From: Euborellia annulipes
Lineage: Eukaryota > Arthropoda > Insecta > Dermaptera > Anisolabididae
Assembly: GCA_023213315.1 (NCBI GenBank)
Contig: JAKCPI010011771.1
Location: 1 to 64,000, forward strand
Direction: 5' to 3'
Length of the DNA stretch: 64,000 nt
How positions within the stretch are numbered: the first letter of the stretch is position 1; each line of letters opens with the position of its first letter. The translations under genes were made by a program, and so were the position numbers. The notes beneath the pieces were generated by a model. The model did not search any database and had not been told where the DNA came from. It saw only the letters and a program-made list of their open reading frames with translations. Below are positions 44,354-54,602 of this stretch, one piece after another.

Positions 44354-44529
44354 ACTCTGATTCCCCCTAGGCCACCCACCCGAAGATGCACTGCACTTGA
44401 CATTGCTTGACTGCAACGATCTTGCTAGCTGTTGCTCTAATGCCAAGATTCACGGGAATTATATCTAACTAAATTAGTAATAATGCAATTAGAATTGGAA
44501 CTTGAAATTTACTGCACAATATTTAAACA

Positions 44530-45327
44530 AATCTGGTGTGACTGAACACAACTTTCTCTTATTTTTGGTAATCGAAAATTGTGTTCTGTGCTTGTCACAC
44601 CAGATTTTTTGCGTCGAGATATATTTAGTTTCCGTCGACATATTAGAATTCAAGATGTAAAATTTATTAGTGTCGGAAAATATTTATACTATTGATACTT
44701 TTGTTACTATGGCAACCATTTCTCCTATCCTTCCTATGAAGTAGGCCTACAAAAGTAAAGTGGTCTTCAGAAGATTTCAATGGCAAAATGAGAATATACA
44801 TTTTAAAGAGCATCTAATAAATAATTGGAATGATAGACAGGAAGAGAGGATGTCAGCCAAAAGGAGAGGCTCTATCGAATAAAAATCTCAATTCAGAATT
44901 CGATAGAGGCTCTCCTTTTAGCTGACATCCTCTCTTCCTGTCTATCATTCTAATCGTTGAACAGCCACTTCTCTTATCAACATAATAAATAGTTGATTTT
45001 TGAATTTTAATCAAAATCTTTGTAATTTTGAAAGAATCGAAAAAAAACTGAAAAAATGCATCAGTAAAGTACTAGTACTCTTTGGACGATTTTGCTCAAA
45101 AGCTTATTTTCACGCACTGTCTAACTTAAATATAAAATTTGGCAAACTCCTAGCTCAATTCCTTCATGCATTAAATTGGATACACACACACAGACAGACC
45201 ATGTCGCGAAAACCACTTTTTTGGATTCAGGGGACCTCAAAACGTGAAGATCCATCAAAATCTCGGACATCGAATTTTTTACTTGAATCCAATTGCTATA
45301 TAAACATATAGGTAAGAGAAAGTAAAA
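44530..45327 (-). repeat. HE-A copy, minus strand, nearly complete
   Basis: From GGTAAGAGAAAGTAAAAA (45310-45327) back through CATGTCGCGAAAACCACTTT, AGTACTAGTACTCTTTGGAC, TTACTATGGCAACCATTTCT, to the terminal hairpin TCTGGTGTGACTGAACACAA ... CACACCAGATTTTTT at 44530-44610. Interrupted by a hairpin insertion. Confidence 0.85.
44828..44982. mobile_element. 155-bp hairpin insertion with 13-bp duplication
   Basis: Arms 44828-44880 and 44899-44952 are almost perfectly inverted (ATGATAGACAGGAAGAGAGG). TAATAAATA(A/G)TTG flanks at 44815-44827 and 44983-44995. A 3' tail (CGTTGAACAGCCACTTCTC) echoes the CAGCCACTCC tail of the 61683-62131 element. No hammerhead core seen. Confidence 0.75.
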
Positions 45328-46130
45328 ATAAAATGCTGGAATTATTATTATTTAAAAATCGGGAACCGAAAAAAGGGAAGATATGAAACAGAACAATTAG
45401 GATAATCCTTATACGTAGGCCTAAAATTGTTATCTTAAAAAATTAATTCCAATTAGAAAGGTGTGACCTTTATAAAACTTTTTACAAGGTTGTCTATCGA
45501 TATCGTCGGAAGGATGGACATTGTACTTCCCTCGAGGGCAGAAAGACGAAGAAGAAGAAGAAGAGGAGGAGGAGATCGATGGATGGACGTCCAGGTCAAG
45601 TCCGTTAGTTGGTTGGATGGACTTAAACAAGAAAGAAAAGAACGAACCAAATAGTAGATCGATACAATCGGCTGCTTCTTCTTCTTCTGGTATGATGAAC
45701 CCTGGAGCTGCTCCCGGAAGACCACGTGCCACCACGAAGAAGGCCAAGAGACCATTAAATGGCACCTTTGACCAGAAGGGAGATAGATCCTCTCCACGAT
45801 TCGGGAACGTTTTTTTTTTTTTTTTTTTTTTTTTGACAAACAACAGATGCTTATCAATCGAATGAGACGGATCGATCCGGATTTATTCTTTCACTCCGTC
45901 AACTTTTTGGTATGGAATTATTTATCAAATAAAATAAAACATGTAAATGTTAATAAGCAAGATTGATTTTATAATAATAAGAATGTACAAGTGTTGGAGT
46001 TGAGAGATCGTTTGGCTGCCCGCAACATAAAAACTTTCCTGGCATGGGGCAGTAGGGTAGCCTTTTGGTTATGCCTGTAAAAATTAGTTGAGGAAAACTA
46101 ATTCATTTGCGATTGTAACAACCTTAGCTG
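45328..46130. other. Unique island, candidate regulatory DNA
   Basis: 45455-45810 is GC-richer with AGAAGAAG runs. Overlapping open frames of 114-137 codons on both strands are low-complexity (Glu/Ser runs, poly-T), with no domain, so no CDS is called. Confidence 0.4.
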
Positions 46131-46138
46131 ATTTGTAC

Positions 46139-46170
46139 CTGAAGAAGGCTACAGAATGAGTGGCCGAAAC
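46139..46170 (+). ncRNA. Hammerhead-like motif, family D
   Basis: CUGAAGA 46139-46145, stem II GGCUAC/GUGGCC (6 bp with one G-U), GAAAC 46166-46170, then UUGUAAA/UUUACAA forming a stem-III-like hairpin. The N7 position is A, which the core tolerates. Stem I is weak. Confidence 0.6.
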
Positions 46171-46199
46171 GTTGTAAATTTTACAAATAAATAAAATAA

Positions 46200-46689
46200 A
46201 TAAACCAATGATAACAACGGTGAAAAAAAATACATTCCGCGTCAAAAAAAACAACGTAGCATTTTGTTTCTTCTCAAGAAGACCTCTTCTATCTACAGAT
46301 TCTCTAATTTTTGAAACATTTAATCTCATAATTTTCTAAGTAAATTTAACACAAATACAAATCATTTTAATCCATTTAATACAATTTAAATAAAATAAAG
46401 AAAAATATGTCGATTTTTAATTTGAGAAACAAATCAACATAATCTCGATATGTTTTGTTGGATATTAATTAAAAATTTTGTTTTTATAAGATTTATTAAA
46501 ATGATATGGATTTGTGTTAAATGTACTTAGAAATGTATAAGTTATTTCATATCAAATATTCCTTAAATTAGAGTATCATTAAGATAGATTAGAACAGGTC
46601 TTCTTAAGAAGAAACAAAATGTTACGTTTTCATTGAGGATTAGTCTATATTAAAATTTATTTTATAAAAATTAAAAAAATTAATTTTTT
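46200..46689. other. AT-rich DNA
   Basis: AT-rich; CTTCTCAAGAAGACC / GGTCTTCTTAAGAAG (about 46270 and 46590) suggest a loose ~330-bp inverted repeat around family D. No gene. Confidence 0.45.
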
Positions 46690-46690
46690 T

Positions 46691-46855
46691 TTAGGTCTTT
46701 TTCGGCATCTAAGGCCATTTAGACCCCATCCCTATTTATTTCAAATGATTTGTAATCAATTCAATTGAAATAAATTTTTCTAGCTTGGGACGGGAAGCGA
46801 CCCCGGGGCCCCGGGTTAGTGTCTTCTCTCTGAGCCACGGGTCATGGGCAAAATT
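46691..46855 (-). mobile_element. SINE-B, minus strand
   Basis: Minus strand tail TTAGATGCCGAAAAAGACC at the left end, body GGTCTAAATGGCC and CAATTGAATTGATTACAAA. The head region (CCGGGGCCCCGGGTTAG) differs from other copies; a related fragment lies at 27960-28045. Confidence 0.65.
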
Positions 46856-46859
46856 TATT

Positions 46860-47529
46860 TTTGACCCGCTTTTATTTGGTTATCATAATAGGAGAAACGA
46901 TTAATTATTGAGGAATTTCAATTCATTTGGACGATGATCGTTGTTAGTTTATTAATTACGCAGAGTGGGGGAGTGGGGGGGGAGGGACACCTAAAAGGTA
47001 TCTTGTTACTTTTATTTTTGCTCTTTGTGCTCCCTTAAATAGCATAGCAAAACGTAGCTACTACCTTTAATTTTAATAACAAGGAAGTTGAAAGGAATAA
47101 TTCATAACACCAAAAAAAGCAAAGAAAATATTAATCTTTGAATATTAAAACTTATTTGGTTAGAACAAGCAAAGAAGAAAAAAATGTTGGTTTGACTACA
47201 TACTTTTATGATTATTCTTATTAATAAAAAGCATAGCATTTATTTTAAAATATTACACGGATGATTTTTTTTTCTTTTCTTTTATAGAAATGGAATCTTT
47301 TTGATCTGCTAATGGGTTAAAAAAAAAAATTTTTTTATCATTGATTTATCTTTTTCATTTCATAATTTATATATCTTCACAAAAAACAGAGGTGGAGGGG
47401 GGGAACTTTATTAATGAGCAGAGGCGAAATTATAGAGGAATGCACGTTTCTCATATAGGTTAAGGCCCAGTTGGGGTCAAAATTTTCACCTTCTGGCTTA
47501 GAAATTTCAAATAAGTATGCTTAGATATG
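46860..47529. other. AT-rich DNA
   Basis: G-rich patches at about 46968-46985 and 47395-47405. Nothing else recognised. Confidence 0.4.
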
Positions 47530-47531
47530 TA

Positions 47532-47745
47532 TAATAAGCGCCACAATTAAGTCCCCACTTGATAGCTTTAGCCGTAAGTATATGGTAAATGGTGAAATAA
47601 TTTTAAATTTGAAATGGTAAAATAAAATCATCTGTACCAGATTTTACCTTTTCGGCCTTTGAAATTATTCCACTCTACACCATATACCATACCATATACT
47701 TAAGGCTAAAGCTATCAGGTGCGGACTTAATTCTGGCGCTCACTG
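47532..47745. mobile_element. G-MITE, uninterrupted copy
   Basis: AATAAGCGCCACAATTAAGT at the left and GGCGCTCACTG at the right; TA at 47530-47531 and 47746-47747. The body is almost one long palindrome (GATAGCTTTAGCC ... GGCTAAAGCTATC). Proves the 838-1489 locus is the same element with a T-MITE inside. Confidence 0.85.
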
Positions 47746-47764
47746 TACCATCTTTTGCAATAGT

Positions 47765-47847
47765 ATCCAATCCAATAGACATACATTTTTATCGCATGAG
47801 ACGGGATACGAACCCTCGACCCCTAGCACAAGAGGCAAAAACTCTAT
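47765..47847 (-). repeat. tRNA-like SINE scrap
   Basis: GAGACGGGATACGAACCCTCG contains a minus-strand B-box (GGGTTCGTATCCC). It ends at the next MITE. Confidence 0.5.
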
Positions 47848-48221
47848 CAGGTCTATTCTCTAAAAACAGGCGTTAAAATTTAATATCAACAAATGGTTGT
47901 TAAAAAGTAAAGTAATAACATCAGCGTTAAAAAAATGCTATTCTCTAAACCAAGTTTTAACAGCGACGTTAACATGTTGCTTTTATTTTAAAGCTATCAA
48001 AATCATAATCTTACTTTTTAGGTTATTATAAACACGACGTTAAAATATTAAAGGCACCCCTTAGATATGACATTAATTTTTAACACTATTTACTAAATGT
48101 TAACGCTTTGGCTTTAAAGGTTTTTTTTAAGAATAGCTATTTGAGGCAAGGAAGTGTTAAAATGAATTAACACTGTTTACAGATGTTAAAAGTTAACGTT
48201 TTTGCTTAGAGAATAGACCTG
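47848..48221. mobile_element. 374-bp MITE (TIR CAGGTCTATTCTCTAA)
   Basis: CAGGTCTATTCTCTAA and TTAGAGAATAGACCTG are exact inverted ends; TTAACG/CGTTAA words recur inside. No duplication longer than two bases can be defined. A scrap of its end recurs at 48493-48521. Confidence 0.8.
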
Positions 48222-48274
48222 TATATGAGTCAGCTAAGATTCTTTATAGGATTACTTTGTTGATAACCTCTTGT

Positions 48275-48575
48275 CCAGGAGCGGCGCGTCCACTAGGCTG
48301 AATTTAGGCGGCCGCCTAAAGCGGCTTAACCTTGAAGTAGGGCGGCAATATATGCATAAATACTGAGTTAAAATATTAATGGTTCCCCTAACGGCACCCG
48401 AACAATTGACTTAGTGTTCCGCAGGCGTTTAAAGATTTAGATCTCTGAAAAAATTGAGGTAAGGAATGTTTAAGAAGGGGGTGGCACAATTTACAGATGT
48501 TAAAAGTTACGTTTTTGCTTGGGGGGCGCAAAAAAATATCTTGCCTAGGGCGGCAGAATAGCTTGCGCCGGCCTG
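48275..48575. repeat. hAT-like GC-rich fragment
   Basis: CAGGAGCGGCGCGTCC ... GGCGGCCGCC and, at the right, GGGCGGCAGAATAGC ... GGCCTGCCTCTG resemble hAT ends (CAG-GGCGG style), but no matching 8-bp duplication is seen. Confidence 0.4.
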
Positions 48576-49317
48576 CCTCTGTCCATGTTATTTACATCTT
48601 TTACACCACATTTTTTTCAAATCTTAATAAATACATGTTATTTATTTTTTTTTTGTGAAATTTTTAATCCAATTTAATTACAAACATAACAAGATCATGT
48701 TTAAATTTTATCATCCGTATTTATCTTGTAAAACATTCATCCTAAGAATATTTTTCATATTTATTCAAAATGTAATTTTATACTCTTTTTTAATACCTGC
48801 TCTAATATGAATTCATTTTTTATGCAAATTCCACTTTAATTTATTCTGAAGAAGGCATTCGTTGTTTCTTTGCTCTAAATCTCAAGCAAAATGTCCATTC
48901 GATTAATGAAATTTGAAAATCGTGAGTCTGAAATCTCCGAATTTAGTTCAATTTTTACGGTTTAACTATTTTCTTAGAGCAAAAGCAAGCAACAAAATGC
49001 AATTCATTCATTCTAATTCTGAATATCTCTCTGTCTCATTCAATCACTTTTTTTTTTTTTGCTATAAATAGAATCTGATTAATAATAAAAAAAAAAAGAT
49101 AAAGGTATTTAGCAAAAATCATTCATGCATCTACAACAAAAGAAGATATTTTTTTGTCTTTCGACATCGAAGGCCACAAAATGATAAATTCCAACGAGGG
49201 GGGGAGGGTCATGGATTTTTGAAATCAGATATTATAACATTATACATACTTTACAATTCAAGACTTTATTTAATTAGAAAACAAAATAAAAGCACATGAA
49301 AAACGAAAATAACAAGT
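48576..49317. other. AT-rich DNA
   Basis: No repeat family, RNA or ORF recognised. Confidence 0.45.
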
Positions 49318-49319
49318 AA

Positions 49320-49380
49320 AGTAGAGTCTTGCTAATCCGGACTTCGATACTCCGGCATACCGGCTAATCCGGCGTGTTGA
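49320..49380 (+). mobile_element. pogo/Tigger-like terminal fragment
   Basis: GTAGAGTCTTGCTAATCCGG, ACTTCGATACTCCGG and GGCTAATCCGGCGTG follow the style of pogo-type transposon ends. No right end found. Confidence 0.45.
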
Positions 49381-49486
49381 AAAAGGGGTAATTTAAGAAT
49401 AAAAAGTGACAGAGGGATTTTTTTCAAGAGATAAATGATATAATATATGCATTATATATTTTTATATTGTGACTATATACATTAAT

Positions 49487-49592
49487 TCAAAACACTTCCA
49501 TGACGCTGACTTCTCGGCAAGGTGTGTTTTTGTTTTTCCTCCCTACATCCTTGCCGAGAAGACAGCATCTTGGTGGTGTTTTGAATTATATG
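49487..49592. repeat. Short perfect-stem hairpin
   Basis: TTCTCGGCAAGG (near 49511) and CCTTGCCGAGAA (near 49549), with outer TTCAAAACAC / GTGTTTTGAA, form a stem of about 45 bp with three internal mismatches. Could be a MITE remnant or a hairpin RNA precursor; no evidence for processing. Confidence 0.55.
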
Positions 49593-49690
49593 TTTCTCGG
49601 CATCAGTCATTAATCTTCAACCAATATATACATTAATAAATACATTATCATCATACTACTGTATAATATAGAGTAGCTAGCTAAATAAAT

Positions 49691-49795
49691 GTTTGGACAC
49701 CAAATGGCTTAAATAGAAATGCCCTAGACATCCAATAGATATTATAAATAAATAATAACGGTTATCGCCAAAGTCAAAAATGGCCTAAGTAGCCA
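49691..49795 (+). mobile_element. SINE-A fragment
   Basis: GGACACCAAATGGCTTAAAT ... AACGGTTATCGCCAAAGTC; head and tail absent. It abuts a G/A-rich tract with a poly-A run (about 49800-49910). Confidence 0.7.
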
Positions 49796-49878
49796 AAGTG
49801 GGGGGGGGGGAAAAAGGGGGAAAAAATAAAAAAAGGGGGTCTGGATTCTCTGGAGTAGAGGGGTTGAAGGGAAGGGAG

Positions 49879-49909
<31 letters not shown>

Positions 49910-49910
<1 letters not shown>

Positions 49911-50070
49911 ACACAGACAGACCATGTCGCGAAAACTACTTTTTTTGGATTCAAGGGACCTCAAAACATGTATATCCATCAAAATCTCGACATCGAATTT
50001 TTGACATGAATCCAATACTTTCTATCTCTATATGTTTTATATATAGGGTAAGAGAAAGTAAAAAATCTGA
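49910..50070 (-). repeat. HE-A 5' fragment, minus strand
   Basis: GACAGACCATGTCGCGAAAA, CATCGAATTTTTGACATGAA, ending GGTAAGAGAAAGTAAAAA. Only the start of the element is kept. Confidence 0.75.
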
Positions 50071-50188
50071 AACGACGACGAAATTTAAAAAAAAAATTTA
50101 TCAGTGAATTAAGTGGCTATTTTTATTTTATATTAGGAGCAGGTTCAGCCAAAAATAAAGTCTCCGATTTTTCACAATCCAATGAGAC

Positions 50189-50220
50189 GTTTCGGTTTAA
50201 TTTTATTGACCTATCTTCAG
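50189..50220 (-). ncRNA. Hammerhead-like motif, family E (left)
   Basis: Minus strand: CUGAAGA, stem II GGU(C)...(A)ACC with a large loop, GAAAC. The site after UGU is G, which hammerheads do not cleave well, so activity is doubtful. Confidence 0.5.
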
Positions 50221-50272
50221 TCTTTCAAAATTGTTAATGTCCAGGAGTTAACCATGTTACCCATACGACCAG

Positions 50273-50531
50273 CAGAGGCGGATTAAAGAGGGGGGGGAAG
50301 CGGTGGGGGCGATCCCCCCCCCCCCCGAGAAGAAATTCACAAAGTTATAAAAACTAGTAATCTAAAGAAATTATGATTTCCGCTCTTTAATTTCAATTGA
50401 ATTTGTTACCAATCAATTTAAATAAATAGGAAAGGGGTCTAAATGGCCATAGATGCCGACAAAGTCCTTAAATAAAAAAAAAAAAATAAAAAACCACCCC
50501 CCCACGACAAAATTGCATTAATCCGCCCCTG
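50273..50531. mobile_element. hAT-type MITE inside hammerhead pair
   Basis: CAGAGGCGGATTAA and TTAATCCGCCCCTG ends; ACGACCAG flanks at 50265-50272 and 50532-50539 (8 bp, hAT diagnostic). The interior has long G and C tracts and a SINE-B fragment. Confidence 0.9.
50398..50477 (+). repeat. SINE-B fragment within hAT MITE
   Basis: TTGTTACCAATCAATTTAAA, GGTCTAAATGGCC, TGCCGACAAAGTCC plus A run. No head; third level of nesting at this site. Confidence 0.65.
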
Positions 50532-50560
50532 ACGACCAGGACATAAACAATTTTGAAAGA

Positions 50561-50592
50561 CTGAAGATGAGCCAATAAAATTAAACCGAAAC
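50561..50592 (+). ncRNA. Hammerhead-like motif, family E (right)
   Basis: CUGAAGA 50561-50567, GAAAC 50588-50592, mirror of the left motif. Same reservations on stem III and cleavage base. Confidence 0.5.
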
Positions 50593-50650
50593 GTCTCATT
50601 GGATTGTGAAAAATCGGAGACTTTATTTTTGGCTGCACCTGCTCCTTCTA

Positions 50651-52017
50651 CTGTTTAAAAAAAATTGCTTTTCGAATCCATTTATTGAAAGAAAATTTCA
50701 TGTCCACTTGGACACGTGACACGTGACTTGTCACAATCCAATGCCCTCGTATTTTAATTACCAAAAATACAATTAAAAAAAAAAAGGACGATAATTCGTG
50801 ATCTCAGAGATTCGAAGTGACATAGCAATGTCCTTTAGCAATTTCGTGCTCTCTTTTAAGAAGCCGCTTCTGTCCAACAACGAACGTCACACTGGCTAAG
50901 CAGAGAAGATGCACAGGATGAGAAACTGGTTTTTTTATTGTCGTATATAATCCGAAAAAAAAAAAATAGCAAAGAAGAAGCGCGCGCGCGTTCGGCTTCA
51001 ATTTGAATGTTCGATTTGCATATGATGCGTGCGTGCATGCAACACACACGCTCCCCCTCCCCCTCCCCCTCTCCCATCTTCTTAATTCTTAACGTTAATG
51101 TAAATTTCGATCAACTTCAGTGACAGTCTCAATGTCATAAATCATTTCAATAAATTGGTCCAGTTTTCAAAGCCCACGGCTTATGTGGGAAGTCTTCAAA
51201 AAAAAAAAAATTAGCTAAAAGATGAAATTCAAATGAGAGCAGCGTCAAGATGGCGGCCCAATTAACTGCCGGAATGTTGATTGACCCGATCGGGGGGCCT
51301 CGGGTCATTTCAGCCTGAAATTCCCCTAATCGCCGATAAATCCCGATAAACAGACATTTACATTTCAAATTTTTTCCTCCCCTCTTAAAAAAAAATTATT
51401 CAGACCCGCAGCTATCGTCAATTTTGGACAACGCTCGCTCCTCTTTCTCTCTCTCTCTCCATTATTATCTAAAAGAACAAAATTGTTGTTGTTGTTGATA
51501 TCATCGGGGCTTTTATTATAATAAATATTCTTTGTTAGACTTTCTTCTTCAGGATCCCATTTCTTCGTTTTAGGGCGCAAATTGATGGAGGTGTTGTTAA
51601 ATGCCTTGCGGCCAGATCGCCGATCTTAAGTTATTATTATTATTGTTAAGGGAAATCTGTGATCTTGATCTGGTCGGCGATCCTCTTCCTACTGTCCTCT
51701 TCCCCCTCACATCAAATTGCACGCGATTGAAGAAGAAGCTGACTTTTAATTAAAATTTTTATCTTATCCACACCATATATAGAATGAGAAGATTCGATTA
51801 AAAAAAAAAAAGTTTGTTAAAACAAAGCGATTTAGTGAATAAAAGTATGAGATGATTAAAGTTAGAGCATTAAGTAGTTAGTTGAGAGAGCTGGAGTTTA
51901 ATAGCTGGAATTTTAAAGCCGGTTTCTGTCTTATTAATAGGAAGAGGAAGAAGAGAAAAAAAATTCTATATATTAATATTAGTAAATTCTTCAAGAATAA
52001 ATTCATTTTGCCGATTT
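50651..52017. other. Unique islands, candidate regulatory DNA
   Basis: 50690-51080 and 51100-51780 are non-repetitive, with GC-rich parts such as CGATCGGGGGGCCTCGGGTC (51287) and TTCAAAGCCCACGGCTTATG. A (CCCCCT)3 tract lies near 51054. No ORF with splice signals. Possibly conserved non-coding DNA of the host locus. Confidence 0.4.
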
Positions 52018-53787
52018 TGTTACTTTCTCTTACCTCTATATTATGTTAATATATAGAGAGAGAAAGTATTGTATTCATGTCAAAAATTCGATGTCGAGAT
52101 TTTGATGGATATACACGTTTTGAAGTCCACTGAATCCAAAAAAGTAGTTTTCGCGACATGGTCTGTCTGTGTGTCTGTCTGCGGGGTGAAAATAAGTTTT
52201 TGGCCAAACAGTACTAGTACTTTACTGATGTACTTTTTCAGTTTTTTTAGATTTTCACGAAATTCGCTCCAAAGATTTTGTTTAAAATTCATAAATCAAC
52301 TATTTTTTAGATGCTCTTTAAAAAGTATATCAGTGAAATTTTTCGTGCAAATCGTTTGAAGTACACTTTACTGATGTTGAAGCATCCGTAGCTCTGCGCC
52401 ATCTATGAATCATCGCGTGGTCAAGTTTGGAACTAAAGTGCTAACTAAATACCATGGGGAACATAAACATTTGCACCCTAACAGGTTTGCAAGACGCCTA
52501 CTAGTTAGGCAGCCCAATCGACTCACCACTACATATGCAGTGTCTGTGTGAATTTACCTGAGCTAGGGTTCTGAGGGTATTTTATGAAGAAGCCATAAAC
52601 CATCCCTTTGGAAAATAGATACATTTTAAATAAAAATTTGCGAATTCCTCTCTCTATCTCGCAATGCAAGTAGCCAGATCGGTGAAATTTAGTAAATAAT
52701 TCTTACCCTAAAATTGTATATCTGTTTCAAATTTTGGAGTAATTACAATACTTCAACCGGAAGTAGTTAGTACTTTACGAAGATTATAAAAATTACCTTT
52801 TAAAAATATTTTAATCTGGTTATTAATTTTGAAAGTGGCCTAATTCCATTCTTGGTAAGAAGGGTGTGAAAGTTTTATAAACATATACCATACATTTAAA
52901 TAGGCGGGCAACAAATTAATAGGCCAGAATCGATAGCAAAGAATTGAAATATATTTTCGCCACTTTGCTACTCAAAAGAGAAGTGCTTTTCTTTCTCACT
53001 TTCTTTACTAAAAATATTACATTTTTAAAATACTTCTATAATCTTAGGTAAAGTAGGCCTACTTCCGGTTGAGTATTTACTACAAAATTTGAAACAGATC
53101 TCCAATTTTAGGGCAAGAATTATTTATTAAATTTCATCGATCTGGCTTCTTGCATTGCGAGATAGAAAGAAGAATTCGCAAATTTTTACTTTCTCTTATT
53201 TTTTTTTATTTAAATTTTATCTATTGTCTGAACATGCCACATTCTATGTTGTAAGACCTCTCGAGACAAAAATCCGAAATAACAGTTTTTTTTTTTTTAA
53301 GAATATAAATAAGAATATTTTAACGCCCCGAGATATTATTACCTGGTATAAAGGTCTATAGATATCGGAAAAATTTTACTAAAAATTGGGACACAAGTTT
53401 CGGTCAAATTGTGAAATAAGTTAATTTTTTCCAAATAAGAAGATAAGATTAATTAAAATGTTGAAATTCTATTAATTTGAGATCAAATTCATTTGATATG
53501 AAAAGGCTACGCTATATCGCTATATAGATTGTTCAAAAGGGTTGGTTTATGGTCTATCATAAAGACCCTCAGAACCCTAGCTCAGGTAAATTCACACAGA
53601 CACTGCATATGTAGTGGTGAGTCGATTGGGCTGCCTAACTAGTAGGCGTCTTTCAAACAGGCTAGGGTGCAAATGTTTATGTTCCCCATGGTATATCTCG
53701 ACTGGTGTGAACAGCACGGTGCACAACTTTCTCTTACCAAAGGGTAAGAGTAATTTGTGTGCTGTGTGCCAGTCACACCAGATTTTT
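52018..53787 (+). repeat. Composite HE-A variant with large inverted repeat
   Basis: Starts as HE-A (ACTTTCTCTTACC hairpin, AAAATTCGATGTCGAGATTT) and ends with the HE-A terminal hairpin (53700-53787, CAACTTTCTCTTACCAAAGG). Between lie two inverted pairs: 52450-52640/53520-53700 (TGCATATGTAGTGGTGAGTC) and 52660-52790/53040-53170 (ACTTCCGGTTGA). Non-coding. Confidence 0.7.
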
Positions 53788-54598
53788 AGTATTTAGACTC
53801 TTAGTTTTAGATTTTTGTAATTGATTTCTAATGATTATAGTGATGGTATTGATTTTATTTGCTCGTTATAAATTTGTCAAAAAAAAAATAAGTCAACATC
53901 AACTAACTGGGCAATTGAAACTAAAACGTTATAGCTATCTTATATTATTTTAATTTTTTTTTTTTTTTTTTTGTCTTTTAATAAGATTTTGCTCGTAATC
54001 GAGCTCGTTAAAACCAAGTTTGACAACGTTTATTTTCTACGTTCACGGATTCCCTAAAAAAAAAAAAAGATCTAGAAGCGATTATAGCTCATTAAAAAAA
54101 AAAGAAAATTTATTTTTTAAAATGACTTTATAAATCCGTCAAGATTAGACAATCAACGAACTCGCAGAGGATATTTTCTGTCGCTATTTCCTCTTCACAG
54201 GGACTAACTAATTAGGCTATGAAGAGTTGAGGTATTAGGTGGGTTTTAGCGGATGCTGCGACCCTCGTCAGGTCAAGTCCAGTCGTTCTTCTCTCTCTCT
54301 GGAGCATCGTCTTCCGGGCCTCAGGGCAAACGAACGAACCGGCACAAAAATCACTGACCGAACACAAGGGAACAGCCTCCGTTCGCCTTGCCTTGCCTTG
54401 CCTTGCTTCGTTTACATAAATATACAGACAGACGAATTCTTGTTCCTTATTTATCTTTATTACTCGCTCTTCTCTTTTAGTGAAGTATCTCTGCTGACTC
54501 ATTGAACGAGATGGAGATATAATAATAATAGATAGAGTAGTGTTCACTCGAAAACTGGGATTAGGGTTGCCACCTTTTATTTGCAATTAAAGTTCATT
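53788..54598. other. Unique AT-rich DNA with GC patch
   Basis: 54230-54430 is GC-richer, with a (CCTTG)n run near 54388-54407. A 124-codon minus-strand frame covers it but shows no domain. Confidence 0.4.
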
Positions 54599-54602
54599 TT
54601 AA

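Larger units (their letters stand above)
50131..50650. mobile_element. Hammerhead-type inverted pair (family E) split by hAT MITE
   Basis: Minus-strand unit 50140-50272 and plus-strand unit 50532-50650 mirror each other: TTTTGAAAGACTGAAGAT, GAAACGTCTCATTGGATTG, ATCGGAGACTTTATTTTTGG. Removing the MITE at 50273-50531 and one duplication joins the two units directly. TAGGTGCAGGTT-like edges (GAGCAGGTTCAGCC / GGCTGCACCTGCTC) mirror at both outer ends. Confidence 0.75.

Noticed and set aside
45430..45865. Overlapping 114-137 codon frames on both strands
   Set aside because: Glu, Ser, Lys and Phe runs from AGA/TCT and poly-T tracts; no recognisable domain and no consistent strand.
49487..49592. 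microRNA precursor
   Set aside because: The stem has a GC-rich core but the sequence matches no miRNA I recognise and looks like a foldback relic; small-RNA data would be needed.
54212..54586. 124-codon minus-strand frame
   Set aside because: Low similarity to any family I know, crosses a CCTTG repeat, no convincing start context or splice sites.
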